DNA of 64,000 nucleotides. Origin: Bacillus subtilis (lineage in GTDB: Bacteria > Bacillota > Bacilli > Bacillales > Bacillaceae_C). The translations under genes and the position numbers were made by a program. Location of the stretch: positions 1 through 64,000 of the forward strand of contig NZ_VTQV01000007.1 in assembly GCF_008764245.1 (NCBI RefSeq), given 5' to 3'. The notes under the pieces are model-generated. The model had not been told where the DNA came from. It did not search any database and was given only the letters and a program-made list of their open reading frames with translations. This document shows, piece after piece, positions 29,749 to 39,074 of the stretch (within the stretch, counting starts at the first letter, position 1; every line of letters begins with the position of its first letter).

Positions 29749-30210
29749 TTGGGTACTTTGCGACAATTTAATTTTGCGCGCTCAAGCACACTTAGGACAT
29801 TAGAAAAAATTGCTGAAAACAAATGGGGTCAACAACCTGATGGCTTTTCCAATACCATTCTTTGGAATGCCGGCCATATTTTTGTCGTGACGGAAATTCT
29901 ATTAAATAAATCCGATTCAAGCTATGCAATCAAAAATCCCGAATGGACCGCTTTTTTTGCACCAGGCACTTCCCCAGCTGACTGGACCGAAAAGCCGCCT
30001 CTCCCTAGTGCTGTTCTCGAGGCTTTAAAGGATCAGAAAGCGAAAATAAGAGAAGACTTTTTTGGAAAAACAAGCCAAGTAGCTTCAGAATCCTTTTCAA
30101 TTGGATCGCATTTAATGGATACCGTTGGAGCATTGATTCAATTTGGTACATGGCATGAAGGGACTCATCTTGGGATCATTCAAGCGATGGATAAAGTGAT
30201 CGCAGAATAG
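29749..30210 (+). CDS. DinB family protein
   Basis: The 153-residue protein has the four-helix DinB/YfiT-like pattern. Its metal-ligand histidines are seen in LWNAGHIFVV near residue 46 and TWHEGTHLGII near residue 137. Members are often metal-dependent thiol transferases or of unknown role. The start is TTG at 29749 behind AGGAGTG. An ATG at 29742 is in another frame. It stands alone and ends at a bidirectional terminator. Confidence 0.85.
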   Translation: MGTLRQFNFARSSTLRTLEKIAENKWGQQPDGFSNTILWNAGHIFVVTEILLNKSDSSYAIKNPEWTAFFAPGTSPADWTEKPPLPSAVLEALKDQKAKIREDFFGKTSQVASESFSIGSHLMDTVGALIQFGTWHEGTHLGIIQAMDKVIAE

Positions 30211-30232
30211 AATACTCTACATATATAACCAC

Positions 30233-30266
30233 AAAAACTCTTCTAGCTTAGGCCGGAAGAGTTTTT
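30233..30266. terminator. Bidirectional terminator
   Basis: An 11-bp perfect stem, AAAAACTCTTC with GAAGAGTTTTT, lies between the convergent DinB and UspA genes and has T runs on both strands. Confidence 0.85.
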
Positions 30267-30275
30267 CTATCTTGT

Positions 30276-30695
30276 TTATTTCACAATCAACACAGGACAT
30301 TCAACCCGCTTCGCAATTTTATGACTGACACTACCAAGCACCATTTCTTGTAAACTATTTAATCCGCGACTTCCGACAACGACTAGGTCGCAGGCTTGCT
30401 TATTGGCATATTCGACAATCACAGGGCCCGGATCTCCATGCAACATGGTTATTTTATATTGAATGCCTTCTCTACTAAAATATTCTTCTATAGGCAGTAA
30501 TTTTTGCCGTCTTTCAAATTCTAAAACTTCGGGATCTTTGCTTTGAAGGACTTCAGATTTAACTTTGGAATAATCCATCACAAACACAATTTCGACTTCA
30601 ACTTCTTTTGCGAGCATCGCTATTTTTACCGTTTCTCCGGCTGCGCGCAGCGAGTATTCGGATCCGTCTGCGGCTAATAAAATTCTATTATACAT
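30276..30695 (-). CDS. Universal stress protein, UspA family
   Basis: The 139-residue single-domain Usp starts MYNRILLAADGSEYS. The ATP-binding loop G-2x-G-9x-G(S) is present in VVGSRGLNSLQEMVLGSVS. The ATG at 30695 follows GGAGGAGGAG; the longer frame to 30725 is unlikely. It lies about 40 bases after a SulP-type STAS remnant. SulP anion transporter and UspA genes are commonly paired in Bacilli, so this is probably the surviving half of such an operon. Confidence 0.9.
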   Translation of the reverse strand: MYNRILLAADGSEYSLRAAGETVKIAMLAKEVEVEIVFVMDYSKVKSEVLQSKDPEVLEFERRQKLLPIEEYFSREGIQYKITMLHGDPGPVIVEYANKQACDLVVVGSRGLNSLQEMVLGSVSHKIAKRVECPVLIVK

Positions 30696-30733
30696 GTGCT
30701 TCTCCTCCTCCAAAATGAGACTCAAACATCCAC

Positions 30734-30988
30734 TTAACTGTGAATGGCCAAGCGGTTAACTAGATTTGAACTCGGTTTATTCAAACCGGTTAACTGAATA
30801 TTTTTACCACTTTCTTCCAATTTTAATACAATTTTATCAATGGCCGCAACTCCTGAGTCATCCCAAACATGAGCTTGCCCAAAGTCAATGACTTTGTGTT
30901 CGACCATGAAATTCAAAATTTCATCATAATAGAGAACTTCGCAACTCTTTTCTATATATTTATTCAACACTAAAAAAGAGAAGCGCAA
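30734..30988 (-). pseudogene. SulP anion transporter remnant: C-terminal STAS domain only
   Basis: The last 50 residues read VIDFGQAHVWDDSGVAAIDK and so on to LVNRLAIHS, the typical STAS end of SulP sulfate/bicarbonate transporters. The whole transmembrane part, about 400 residues, is missing, because ytpR ends only 21 bases upstream. The first 35 codons are eroded. A TTG behind AAGGGGGG could still start an 84-residue product, so expression as a free STAS protein cannot be excluded. The neighbouring uspA gene fits the usual SulP-UspA pairing. Confidence 0.7.
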
Positions 30989-31009
30989 TCTACACGCCCC
31001 CCTTTGTAA

Positions 31010-31612
31010 TTATTGATGAAATGCTTGGCCAATTTCATAAGTATCTGCTTCTAGTACGAGTATCCCCTTTTCCTGAGGAGCATTCGGCAGATCCAATTCT
31101 TTCGCGGAACAGATCATCCCACTCGATGGAACACCACGAAGCTCGGCATCTTTAATCACCATTCCACTTGGCATGACAGCTCCGACTTTCGCCACCACCA
31201 CTTTTTGCCCAGCCTCAACATTCGGTGCGCCACAGACGATTTGTAGTTCCTCTGTTCCTACATCGACTTTACAAATACTTAATTTATCGGCATTCGGATG
31301 TTTTGCTTTTTCCTTTACGTAACCAACGACAAATTTTGGCGAGAAATCTGCTTCAAGCTGTTCGTCAAAGCCATTTTTCATAAGCGCAGCATTGATTTTT
31401 TCCACCAGCTCTTCCGTTAATTCCACTTGGCCATTGGCTTCCACTTGCACATATTGTGAAGCATGAAAGAGATTGAAGCCGCTTGTTTGCTTGGTCTTTT
31501 CATCAAAAATTCGCGCCACATCGCCTTTTCTTTCAAATGTTGGATGCTCGATATCTTGAATGGCGATTAATAAGGTATCGCCCACCCCTTTTAAATTATA
31601 AAAAACATTCAT
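31010..31612 (-). CDS. ytpR: YtpR, tRNA-binding (EMAP/PheT-like) domain protein
   Basis: The 200-residue protein matches B. subtilis YtpR in length. After a unique N-terminal half, an OB-fold tRNA-binding domain covers about residues 95-195: [36 protein letters not shown] and [13 protein letters not shown]. It resembles the N-terminal domain of the PheT synthetase subunit. The ATG follows the ytpQ stop immediately with GAAGGAG in the end of ytpQ, so the two are coupled. Cellular role is unknown. Confidence 0.93.
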   Translation of the reverse strand: MNVFYNLKGVGDTLLIAIQDIEHPTFERKGDVARIFDEKTKQTSGFNLFHASQYVQVEANGQVELTEELVEKINAALMKNGFDEQLEADFSPKFVVGYVKEKAKHPNADKLSICKVDVGTEELQIVCGAPNVEAGQKVVVAKVGAVMPSGMVIKDAELRGVPSSGMICSAKELDLPNAPQEKGILVLEADTYEIGQAFHQ

Positions 31613-32425
31613 TTATTCCTTCTCCTTCTTCTTTTGATCATGAGCCAATATAAAGATAGGCTCTAATTTTCCATCCTCATATGTAAAGGATAACGCCGTA
31701 ATCGGCACTTTCCCCGTAGTGAAAAAGCTCATCGTTAATTCCGCTAAAATATCATATCCCGTGGAATTGCGAATGTCGCCAATGATTAAGACATCCTGAT
31801 GCGGAACAGCGACAATCATGTCTCCCTCAATTGTTTCCGCTTTTTCCTGCAAAAACTTTTCATTTAAAATACGACTAGCATCATAGCCATCATTGGTATT
31901 CAAAAAGTAAAAATCATTCCCACGCAATGTATCTTTTTTCAGTTTCACAGGAAGGGATCGAACATTAAAACGAGCAATTTCCCGCACTTTTTGGGGATCA
32001 AGTCCTTCTTTTTCAATGATTTGCTCATCTAAAAGACGATACGTCTTACCCAGATCGAGCGCATAATAAATTCTTGTTTCTGCTGTATGATCATCTGTAA
32101 AAAACGGCACACCATCCCCTGTTTCTTTTGGAAATGAGGTGGAACGAATTACGGGATAGATTTTCTTTTCCTGACCCGCAACTTCTTGGTCTTTCCCCAT
32201 CACTTTGAGCGCCTCTTCCACATAATAAACCACTTCATCCAGTGCTTTATCCTTGCGCTCATGCCATTTCGCAACTAAAGGAGATAAGGCGATATCCATT
32301 CCCTTGCCCGTTTCTTCATTCTCAACACGCACGGTTTCCGTTTCTCGATCATATTTGAGCAAACGCCCTGGCTGTTTGAGGCGCTCTTCCAATGCTCTCC
32401 TCATTTTCTTTTCATCCATTTTCAA
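31613..32425 (-). CDS. ytpQ: YtpQ, DUF1444 family protein
   Basis: The 270-residue protein matches the DUF1444 family found only in Firmicutes. It is acidic, soluble and lacks catalytic motifs I can name. The start is TTG at 32425, or ATG at 32419, behind AAGGAGGGGAG. It is transcribed with ytpR, and in B. subtilis the genes also lie with ytpP. No function is established. Confidence 0.9.
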   Translation of the reverse strand: MKMDEKKMRRALEERLKQPGRLLKYDRETETVRVENEETGKGMDIALSPLVAKWHERKDKALDEVVYYVEEALKVMGKDQEVAGQEKKIYPVIRSTSFPKETGDGVPFFTDDHTAETRIYYALDLGKTYRLLDEQIIEKEGLDPQKVREIARFNVRSLPVKLKKDTLRGNDFYFLNTNDGYDASRILNEKFLQEKAETIEGDMIVAVPHQDVLIIGDIRNSTGYDILAELTMSFFTTGKVPITALSFTYEDGKLEPIFILAHDQKKKEKE

Positions 32426-32515
32426 ACCACTCCCCTCCTTTGGGAAAAATACACTATTGTTATTTTACACAAAATGAGGCAGAGTCTCAAAGTTTGAGGG
32501 ATAAAATAGTAAAAA

Positions 32516-32542
32516 CCTGTATCCCCTGAAAGAGAATACAGG
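32516..32542 (-). terminator. ytpP terminator
   Basis: CCTGTAT pairs with ATACAGG around a 13-base loop, and TTTTTAC follows on the minus strand. This separates ytpP from ytpQR. Confidence 0.65.
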
Positions 32543-32559
32543 CTTCGCTATTTTAATTA

Positions 32560-32874
32560 CTAAGAAAGTCCATTAATAAAGTCTTCAATTTCTTCCAATG
32601 TCTTCCGATCTTTGCTAACGAAACGGCCTGCTTCTTCGCCATTATGGAAGGCAATAAAGCTTGGGATTCCGAAGATGTCCAATTGACTGCAAAGATCTAT
32701 AAATTGATCACGGTCTACATAAGTAAAAGTGTATTCCGGATAATCGGCTTCTAGTCTTGGTAAGAACGGCTCAATAAATTTGCAATCTGGGCACCAATCA
32801 GCAGAGAACATAAAGATTGTACGCTCTTCCTTTTTTAATTGATCAAATTGTTCCATTGATTGTAGTTTTTCCAT
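32560..32874 (-). CDS. ytpP: Thioredoxin-like protein YtpP
   Basis: The 104-residue thioredoxin fold protein has the active site WCPDC near residues 27-31 and the cis-Pro region FGIPSFIAF. It should act as a thiol-disulfide oxidoreductase in the cytoplasm. Length and position match B. subtilis YtpP. Its start is one base after the stop of the upstream PfoR-like gene, with AGGGAG in that gene, so the two are coupled. In B. subtilis ytoP is the neighbour; here it is displaced to 56 kb. Confidence 0.92.
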   Translation of the reverse strand: MEKLQSMEQFDQLKKEERTIFMFSADWCPDCKFIEPFLPRLEADYPEYTFTYVDRDQFIDLCSQLDIFGIPSFIAFHNGEEAGRFVSKDRKTLEEIEDFINGLS

Positions 32875-32875
32875 T

Positions 32876-33892
32876 TTATTTCCCTCCAGTATTGATTAGC
32901 ATTTGGCCTGGTTTGATCCAGCCCAATTTCCTCATTATTTCTGATAAACATAAGCTTATCACAGCTGGAGCTAAAATATGCAATACAATGACTTGGACAA
33001 GTACTGTTGCAGAAAATCCCATCGTCTGGAAGGTCATAATTTGACCAACAAATCCACTTGTACCCATGCCAGCTCCTGCTGCATTACTGGTCATCGGCCA
33101 GATTGTTGTGGCAAACGGTGCGATGATAATCCCCGCAACGGTTGGCGGAATTAAAATCAAGGGGTAGCGAATAATATTTGGTACTTGAAGCATCGAAGTA
33201 CCAATTCCAATCGCTAACAATCCACCTATCTTGTTCTCACGATAGCTAGAAACGGCAAAGCCCACCATTTGTGCACAACAACCAATCGTAGCTGCTCCTG
33301 CTGCCAAACCACTTAAATCTAGCATAAGGGCGATGGCTGCACTTGAAATCGGAGCTGTTAAAGCAAGCCCCATTAAAGTCGCAACAAGAATACCCATTAA
33401 AATCGGTTTCTGCTCTGTTGCCCAGACAATCCAGCTGCCAAACACGGTTAGGAATTTTCCGATCGTCGGACCAATAAATTTGGCGACAAGAAAACCTGTG
33501 AAAATCGTCACAAAAGGAGTCACAATAATATCCACTTTTGTTTCCTTGCTAACGAGCTTACCTAATTCAATCGAGATCAAAGCCGCCACATAACTCCCTG
33601 CTGGCCCTCCTCCAAGAGCAGCTCCTGCCGCCCCAGTGGCAACCGCGGCAAAGATCACAAGTGGTGGCGCGCCAAGCCCGACCGCAATCGCCGCTCCAAT
33701 TGCCGGTCCCATAAGTTCCATCGCCAGCTTGCCCATTTCCACAAACAGTGGCCAGTGTAATTGTTCTCCAATCGTTTTTATAATTAAGCCAATAATTAAG
33801 GACGAAAAAAGCCCTAACGCCATATAACTTAGAGCATCCACTAAATATGTTTTAGCCGATATTCGTATACCCTTCTTTTCTAAAAAACTCAT
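32876..33892 (-). CDS. PfoR-type membrane protein (PTS EIIC-like family)
   Basis: The 338-residue, Gly/Ala-rich polytopic membrane protein has about nine hydrophobic segments. It fits the PfoR / PTS_EIIC_2 family, often annotated as PTS transporter subunit IIC. Typical pieces are GPAIGAAIAVGLGAPPLVIF and AAGAGMGTSGFVGQ. It lacks EIIA and EIIB domains, so transport by phosphorelay is not shown. It lies one base from ytpP in one transcription unit. Confidence 0.8.
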   Translation of the reverse strand: MSFLEKKGIRISAKTYLVDALSYMALGLFSSLIIGLIIKTIGEQLHWPLFVEMGKLAMELMGPAIGAAIAVGLGAPPLVIFAAVATGAAGAALGGGPAGSYVAALISIELGKLVSKETKVDIIVTPFVTIFTGFLVAKFIGPTIGKFLTVFGSWIVWATEQKPILMGILVATLMGLALTAPISSAAIALMLDLSGLAAGAATIGCCAQMVGFAVSSYRENKIGGLLAIGIGTSMLQVPNIIRYPLILIPPTVAGIIIAPFATTIWPMTSNAAGAGMGTSGFVGQIMTFQTMGFSATVLVQVIVLHILAPAVISLCLSEIMRKLGWIKPGQMLINTGGK

Positions 33893-33992
33893 CTCCCTGC
33901 CCCCTTGTCAACCATTATACTTAACTAGTGTAAAGACAGTTTCCGTTTTTGTCTATCTTTTTTTTAAAAAATCATTTTAGAATGCGTAAAGA

Positions 33993-34010
33993 GGGCCTCC
34001 GATTAGGCCC
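33993..34010. terminator. Possible terminator hairpin
   Basis: GGGCCT and AGGCCC pair around a six-base loop just past the lipoprotein stop. T runs are short, so termination is uncertain. Confidence 0.4.
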
Positions 34011-34024
34011 CCCCGTAAACATCT

Positions 34025-34537
34025 CTATTCTACCCGGCTTGACCGAACAATATCCATTAAGATTTTCGCGTCTTCGGATACATTCTTTACAGCTGATTCT
34101 GTCGTTGCTTTTGTTCCACCAATTCCAGCTGTTACTTCGTAAGTCTCCGCTTCTTCGATTTCGGTAATTACGAGATAGCCAAAGCGCTGATCTTTCGTAA
34201 AAGTCTGATTGACAATAAGAGGATCCTCTGAGTCTATTAACTGATTATACAATGCTTTACTGTCCTCTTTTTCGTTTGGATTATAAAAAAGGATATACGG
34301 ATGGTCTTTTTTATCGAGAATAATATTATTTGGTTTGTCGTCCTTTATGGTCATATCGGAAGGTAAATAAAATTGAATCGACTGGATCTCCTGATTTTCC
34401 ACTTCTGGATCTCCATTGAAAACCTTTTCTACTTGTTCTACGGCTTTAGTCTGTTCTTTTTCAATGGATGCTCCGCAAGCGGCAATGAGTAGCATACTAA
34501 CCATTATCCATGCGCCAGTCATTGCTTTTTTAAACAT
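34025..34537 (-). CDS. Hypothetical lipoprotein
   Basis: The 170-residue protein has a lipoprotein signal ending LLIAAC (Cys21), with AGGGGG before the ATG. The mature part starts with a charged helix, then a mixed alpha/beta region with FYLPSDMTIKDDKPNNIIL and PYILFYNPNE. It ends TTESAVKNVSEDAKILMDIV. It is exported and anchored on the outer face of the membrane. I do not recognise the family. It is divergent from ytoQ. Confidence 0.75.
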   Translation of the reverse strand: MFKKAMTGAWIMVSMLLIAACGASIEKEQTKAVEQVEKVFNGDPEVENQEIQSIQFYLPSDMTIKDDKPNNIILDKKDHPYILFYNPNEKEDSKALYNQLIDSEDPLIVNQTFTKDQRFGYLVITEIEEAETYEVTAGIGGTKATTESAVKNVSEDAKILMDIVRSSRVE

Positions 34538-34685
34538 GTTGTTTCCCCCTAAACCTAAAAATCTAGTTCCATCATACTCTTAGTAAAATTAGCTTGACAA
34601 CCCCTTATTGATAAATTCCTTTTGAAGGCATAGCTGTTAAAAAACTGCTAAAATGGAAATTATACCAAATAAGGAGGGAATCAAT

Positions 34686-35126
34686 GTGAGATTAACCGTT
34701 TATCTTGCCGGTGAAATTCACAGTGAATGGCGGTCAGAAATAAAGGCGAAGGCACAAGCTTTAAAGCTGCCAATTGATTTCGTCGGACCAATGGAGGATC
34801 ATGATCGATCAGATGGTATTGGTGAGGAAATTCTTGGCGAACAACCGAATGCGGTGTTTCGTGATGCCGCGGCTTCAAGTTTTAATAACCTCCGAACAGA
34901 GGTCTTATTGAAAAAAGCAGATATCGCGGTCGCTCTTTTTGGTGAGAAGTATCGACAATGGAATACAGCGATGGATGCCAGTGCAGCGATAGCGATGAAT
35001 AAACCGCTTATCCTCATACGACCAGAAGAATTACACCACCCGTTAAAAGAGTTGTCAGAGAAAGCCAATGTGACGGTCGCAACTGTAGATCAAGCTGTGA
35101 AAGCTTTGTCTTATATTTTTGAATAA
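34686..35126 (+). CDS. ytoQ: YtoQ family protein
   Basis: The 146-residue protein closely resembles B. subtilis YtoQ: VYLAGEIHSEWR at the N-terminus, then VGPMEDHDRSD, LFGEKYRQWNTAMDAS and LHHPLKEL. It has a nucleoside 2-deoxyribosyltransferase-like layout, but the activity is not proved. The frame opens at 34653, but the GTG at 34686 behind AAGGAGGGA gives the conserved N-terminus. In B. subtilis it is near ytpP and ytoP. Confidence 0.9.
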   Translation: MRLTVYLAGEIHSEWRSEIKAKAQALKLPIDFVGPMEDHDRSDGIGEEILGEQPNAVFRDAAASSFNNLRTEVLLKKADIAVALFGEKYRQWNTAMDASAAIAMNKPLILIRPEELHHPLKELSEKANVTVATVDQAVKALSYIFE

Positions 35127-35201
35127 GCGAATAGGTCTTTCTGTCCTTTTAAAAACCTAAGCAACGATCTGTTCGTTTTTCTTTGCTTCTTTGAGCGATA
35201 T

Positions 35202-35207
35202 TATGAT
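35202..35207 (+). promoter_or_regulatory. -10 box of the rib operon
   Basis: TATGAT lies 24 bases before the riboswitch, which fits a transcript starting near 35214. The -35 is weak. Confidence 0.45.
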
Positions 35208-35230
35208 ACACTAATTTGCAATCGAATATA

Positions 35231-35375
35231 TTCCTTCGGGGCAGGGTGAAATTCCCTACCGACGGTGATGAGCGATTATGCTCTTAGTCCGTGACCCGGA
35301 TGCTTTTGATAAGCAGAAGGTGGATTTGGTGAAATTCCAAAGCCGACAGTGAAAGTCTGGATGGGAGAAGGAGAA
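35231..35375 (+). promoter_or_regulatory. FMN riboswitch (RFN element)
   Basis: The conserved RFN segments occur in order: TTCGGGGCAGGGTGAAATTC, CCGACGGTGATGAG, AGTCCGTGACCCG, GGTGGATTTGGTGAAATTCC, AGCCGACAGT and GTCTGGATGGGAGAAGGA. It precedes ribD by about 190 bases, and a terminator hairpin lies between. FMN binding should favour the terminator and shut off riboflavin synthesis. Confidence 0.97.
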
Positions 35376-35488
35376 TCTAACAAAGTCTTTTTTTCTATGC
35401 GTTCTTACGCATATATTTAGAAGTTTTCTGTTTTATTAGGAAACTCTAAAAGTCATTTGTAGACCTATGTTTATTTAAGTATGTCTAA

Positions 35489-35516
35489 AAGCCCCGCTAC
35501 TATGTTTGCGGGGCTT
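35489..35516 (+). terminator. Riboswitch-controlled terminator
   Basis: AAGCCCCGC pairs with GCGGGGCTT around a ten-base loop, followed by ATTTATTTT. It lies between the FMN aptamer and ribD. Confidence 0.85.
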
Positions 35517-35568
35517 ATTTATTTTCATTCGTTCGTGAGGAATACAGATATTGGAGTGTTGACAGGTT

Positions 35569-36684
35569 GTGTTAAAGGAAAATTATATGGAGTTAGCCTT
35601 ATCTTTAGCGCGCGCCGTTGCGGGTCAGACTTCACCCAATCCCCCTGTAGGAGCGGTTGTCGTGAAGAACGGTCAAGTCATCGGTATGGGCGCACACTTA
35701 AAGGCTGGTGAAGCTCATGCAGAACAGATCGCCCTGCAAATGGCTGGAGCCGAGGCCCGAGGCGCAGATCTTTACGTGACCTTAGAGCCATGTGCTCATA
35801 CTGGAAAAACGCCTCCATGTGCAGATGCCGTAATAGCTTTTGGGATTAAACAAGTATGGATTGCAACCAAAGATCCCAATCCCCTTGTTGCAGGTAAGGG
35901 AATCCAACGCATGCAGGACGCCATGATTCGAGTGGATGTTGGTCTTTGCAGGCAAGAAGCCACCCAACTATATGCACCATTTTTTCACTATATTCAAACA
36001 AAACAACCTTACGTAACGATGAAAATAGCGATGACATTAGACGGAAAGATAGCTACAGCAACAGGAGATAGTAAATGGATCACAAGTGACCAAGCACGAC
36101 TTGATGTTCATTTACTTCGAGCTGCACATGATGCAATTTTAGTCGGTGTGCAGACGATTCTTCACGATGACCCCCTTCTTACCACCAGATTGCCCCAAGG
36201 TGGAAAACATCCTATTCGAGTGGTTTTAGATACACATTTACAGACACCAATCAACAGCCAAGTCATACAAAACGCTGAAGCACCAACGCTCATTTTTTGT
36301 GGACAGCAAGCGCCCAACAAAAGACAACAACAGCTTGAAAAAGGAAGCGAGGCTAAAGTCGTCCGCTTGGCAACTGAGAAAATTTCTGTTTCTGAAGTTT
36401 TAAATGAGTTAGTGAAACGCAATATTATGACATTGTTGGTTGAAGGCGGAGCAACGGTACATGCTACCTTTTTAAGCGCCAAAGCTATGCAAAAGGTCAT
36501 TGTCTATGTTGCACCCAAATTATTAGGAGGAAAATCCTCCCTCTCCTCCATTACAGGAGAAAATCTACTTTCCATGTCAGAAGCCTATCCTTTCACATTT
36601 GAAAAAGTAGAAATGATCGGGCCCGATATCAAAATTACGGCTTTGCCAAAAGGAAGTGAACCAAATGTTTACAGGGATCATTGA
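35569..36684 (+). CDS. ribD: Riboflavin biosynthesis deaminase/reductase
   Basis: The 371-residue bifunctional enzyme performs the second and third steps of the riboflavin pathway. The N-terminal zinc deaminase has HAEQ and the PC...GKTPPC ligands (residues 48-85). The C-terminal reductase has TLDGKIATATGDSKWIT and LLVEGGATVHATF. The start is a GTG at 35569; GGAGTG upstream is rather far, so an in-frame ATG seven codons on is possible. It is the first gene of ribDE-BA-H and overlaps ribE by 20 bases. Confidence 0.95.
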   Translation: MLKENYMELALSLARAVAGQTSPNPPVGAVVVKNGQVIGMGAHLKAGEAHAEQIALQMAGAEARGADLYVTLEPCAHTGKTPPCADAVIAFGIKQVWIATKDPNPLVAGKGIQRMQDAMIRVDVGLCRQEATQLYAPFFHYIQTKQPYVTMKIAMTLDGKIATATGDSKWITSDQARLDVHLLRAAHDAILVGVQTILHDDPLLTTRLPQGGKHPIRVVLDTHLQTPINSQVIQNAEAPTLIFCGQQAPNKRQQQLEKGSEAKVVRLATEKISVSEVLNELVKRNIMTLLVEGGATVHATFLSAKAMQKVIVYVAPKLLGGKSSLSSITGENLLSMSEAYPFTFEKVEMIGPDIKITALPKGSEPNVYRDH

Positions 36685-37309
36685 AGAAATTGGTACCATT
36701 GCACAACTCCAGTCCCGTCCACAGTCCCTAAAGTTGGAGATTACGGCTCATACTATTTTGCAAGATATAGAACTAGGACACAGTATTGCAGTAAACGGTG
36801 TATGCTTAACGGTCACCCATTTTTCCTCTACCCATTTTACCGTAGATGTGATGCCAGAAACATTTCACACTACCTCTTTACAAAAGTTAAAAACAGGGAG
36901 TGAGGTCAATTTAGAACGGGCTCTTTCGCTGCAAGATCGGCTTGGTGGTCATTTTGTTACGGGTCATGTGGACGGAATTGCAATCGTGCATTCGCAGTAT
37001 GAGGTGGAAAATGCCTTATACATGACACTCACTGTTCCTGATGAATGGAAAGTGTATTTATTACCGAAAGGCTCCATCGCGCTGGATGGGACTTCGTTAA
37101 CGATTTTTAAAGTGGAAGACAATCAGGTAACCATTTCCCTGATTCCCCATACCCAAGAGAAAACAGTATTAGCGAACAAAGAAATGGGGGATGTGGTCAA
37201 TTTGGAATGTGATGTATTGGGGAAATATGTGGAACAGATGGTATTTCAAGCCAAGGGAAAGCAGCAGAGCTTGACAAAAGATTTCTTACAACGTAACGGA
37301 TTCTTTTAA
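36665..37309 (+). CDS. ribE: Riboflavin synthase alpha subunit
   Basis: The 214-residue enzyme has two lumazine-binding barrel repeats. The first starts MFTGIIEEIG and carries VNGVCLTV and LGGHFVTGHVD. The second has LDGTSLTI. It dismutates two lumazines to riboflavin. The ATG at 36665 with AAGGAAG upstream overlaps the ribD end, so translation is coupled. The frame to 36656 begins with GTG inside the ribosome binding site and is rejected. Confidence 0.95.
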   Translation: MFTGIIEEIGTIAQLQSRPQSLKLEITAHTILQDIELGHSIAVNGVCLTVTHFSSTHFTVDVMPETFHTTSLQKLKTGSEVNLERALSLQDRLGGHFVTGHVDGIAIVHSQYEVENALYMTLTVPDEWKVYLLPKGSIALDGTSLTIFKVEDNQVTISLIPHTQEKTVLANKEMGDVVNLECDVLGKYVEQMVFQAKGKQQSLTKDFLQRNGFF

Positions 37310-37324
37310 AGAAAGGTGACAAAC

Positions 37325-38518
37325 ATGTTTGATTCAATCGAAGAAGCCATTACCGACTTACAAAAAGGCAAAGTTGTGATTGTTGTGGATGATGAAGATC
37401 GAGAAAATGAAGGCGACTTTATTGGTTTAGCAGATCTAGTCACCCCGGAAATGATAAATGCCATGGCGAAGTTCGGAAGAGGACTTATCTGTGTTCCCAT
37501 CACAGAAGAAAAGGCACAACAACTTGAACTAAAATTAATGACTGATCAACCTACAGAAGGTTATGGAACAGCCTTTACGATTAGTATTGATCATTGTTCT
37601 ACCCATACAGGTATTAGTGCCTTTGAACGGGCAAAAACGATCAAAGCAATGGTGAAAACGGAGGCAGTCGCACAAGATTTTGTCCGACCTGGCCATATTT
37701 TTCCCCTTATCGCGAAAAACGGTGGTGTATTACAACGTAAAGGGCATACAGAAGCTGCCGTTGATCTTGCAAGATTAGCAGGCTATTCACCAGCTGGGGT
37801 GATTTGTGAAATTATGAAGGATGACGGGACGATGGCACGTACACCAGATTTACAGCTCATAGCAAAAAAATTAGACCTTAAACTGATTACGATTCAAGAT
37901 TTGGTGGATTACCGAGAGCAACAGGAACCCTTAATTATCCGCGAAACTGAAATTAATCTGCCAACAGAATATGGCCATTTTCGACTAGTTGGTTATTCTG
38001 AAAAGGTAACAGGCCAGGAACATCTTGCGCTCATAAAAGGTGATCTGCATACAGATGAACCGATATTGGCACGTATTCATTCCGAATGCTTGACAGGCGA
38101 TATCCTCGGTTCCTACCGCTGTGATTGTGGCCCCCAACTTCATGCTGCACTTAAACAAATAGAAAAAGAAGGGCGCGGGATACTGCTGTACATGCGGCAA
38201 GAGGGCCGTGGAATCGGCTTGATCAATAAATTAAAAGCATACAATTTACAAGAGCAAGGATTCGACACAGTGGAAGCCAATGAAAAATTAGGCTTTGCAG
38301 CCGACTTACGTGATTATCGGCTAAGTGCAGAAATGTTAAAAGACTTAGGTGTTCAGAATGTACGACTATTAACAAATAACCCTCAAAAGATTGCGAGTCT
38401 AGAAAACTATGGAATAAAGATGATCGAACGTGTTCCAATCCAAATGCCATTAAAGGAAGAAAATCGCCACTACTTACAAACAAAAAAAGATAAACTCGGA
38501 CATTTATTCATATTTTAG
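37325..38518 (+). CDS. ribBA: Bifunctional DHBP synthase / GTP cyclohydrolase II
   Basis: The 397-residue fusion supplies both precursors of riboflavin. Residues 1-200 are 3,4-dihydroxy-2-butanone 4-phosphate synthase with [11 protein letters not shown] and [10 protein letters not shown]. Residues 205-397 are GTP cyclohydrolase II with the zinc-binding [18 protein letters not shown] and RQEGRGIGL. The gene is ribA in B. subtilis. The ATG at 37325 follows AAAGGTG. It is the third gene of the operon. Confidence 0.95.
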   Translation: MFDSIEEAITDLQKGKVVIVVDDEDRENEGDFIGLADLVTPEMINAMAKFGRGLICVPITEEKAQQLELKLMTDQPTEGYGTAFTISIDHCSTHTGISAFERAKTIKAMVKTEAVAQDFVRPGHIFPLIAKNGGVLQRKGHTEAAVDLARLAGYSPAGVICEIMKDDGTMARTPDLQLIAKKLDLKLITIQDLVDYREQQEPLIIRETEINLPTEYGHFRLVGYSEKVTGQEHLALIKGDLHTDEPILARIHSECLTGDILGSYRCDCGPQLHAALKQIEKEGRGILLYMRQEGRGIGLINKLKAYNLQEQGFDTVEANEKLGFAADLRDYRLSAEMLKDLGVQNVRLLTNNPQKIASLENYGIKMIERVPIQMPLKEENRHYLQTKKDKLGHLFIF

Positions 38519-38530
38519 GAGGAATTATCG

Positions 38531-38998
38531 ATGGGAAATGTATTTGAAGGTCATGTAGTCGGCACAGATATAAAGATTGGGATTGTCGTAGGTCGATTTA
38601 ATGAATTTATTACTGGCAAACTTTTAGCAGGGGCTCAAGATGCATTGAAACGGCATGGAGTCAAAGAAGAAAATGTGGATATCGCTTGGGTACCGGGAGT
38701 TTTTGAAATTTCACTTATTGCGAAAAAGCTAGCAGATTCAGGCCATTATGATGTGATTATCACACTTGGAACCGTGATCCGTGGGGACACTCCTCATTTC
38801 GATTATGTATGCAATGAAGCCGCGAAAGGTGTTGCACAGGCAGGTTTGCAGTCTGGCGTTCCGGTAATCTTTGGAATCCTCACGACGCATACGATTGAGC
38901 AAGCAATTGAGCGTGCTGGAACAAAGGCTGGAAATAAAGGTTGGGATACTGCAGTAGCCGCCATTGAAATGGCGAATTTGACGAAACAACTTCCCTAA
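38531..38998 (+). CDS. ribH: 6,7-dimethyl-8-ribityllumazine synthase
   Basis: The 155-residue lumazine synthase joins the two precursors and forms icosahedral capsids in Bacillus. Family segments [34 protein letters not shown] and FGILTT are present. AGGAGG lies before its ATG, 12 bases after ribBA. It is the last gene of the operon. Confidence 0.96.
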   Translation: MGNVFEGHVVGTDIKIGIVVGRFNEFITGKLLAGAQDALKRHGVKEENVDIAWVPGVFEISLIAKKLADSGHYDVIITLGTVIRGDTPHFDYVCNEAAKGVAQAGLQSGVPVIFGILTTHTIEQAIERAGTKAGNKGWDTAVAAIEMANLTKQLP

Positions 38999-39026
38999 AT
39001 ACTCTTGCAACCCGATTATAAATAAA

Positions 39027-39059
39027 GAAGCCATTTTGACAACTGATCAAAATGGCTTC
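39027..39059. terminator. rib operon terminator
   Basis: A perfect 13-bp stem, GAAGCCATTTTGA with TCAAAATGGCTTC, is followed by TTTTTATT. It also suits the convergent DUF84 gene. Confidence 0.9.
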
Positions 39060-39074
39060 TTTTTATTCAATTCA

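Noticed and set aside
30734-30988. Intact STAS anti-sigma-factor antagonist gene
   Set aside because: The sequence matches the SulP transporter C-terminus rather than SpoIIAA/RsbV, and the N-terminal third is eroded, so a remnant is more likely.
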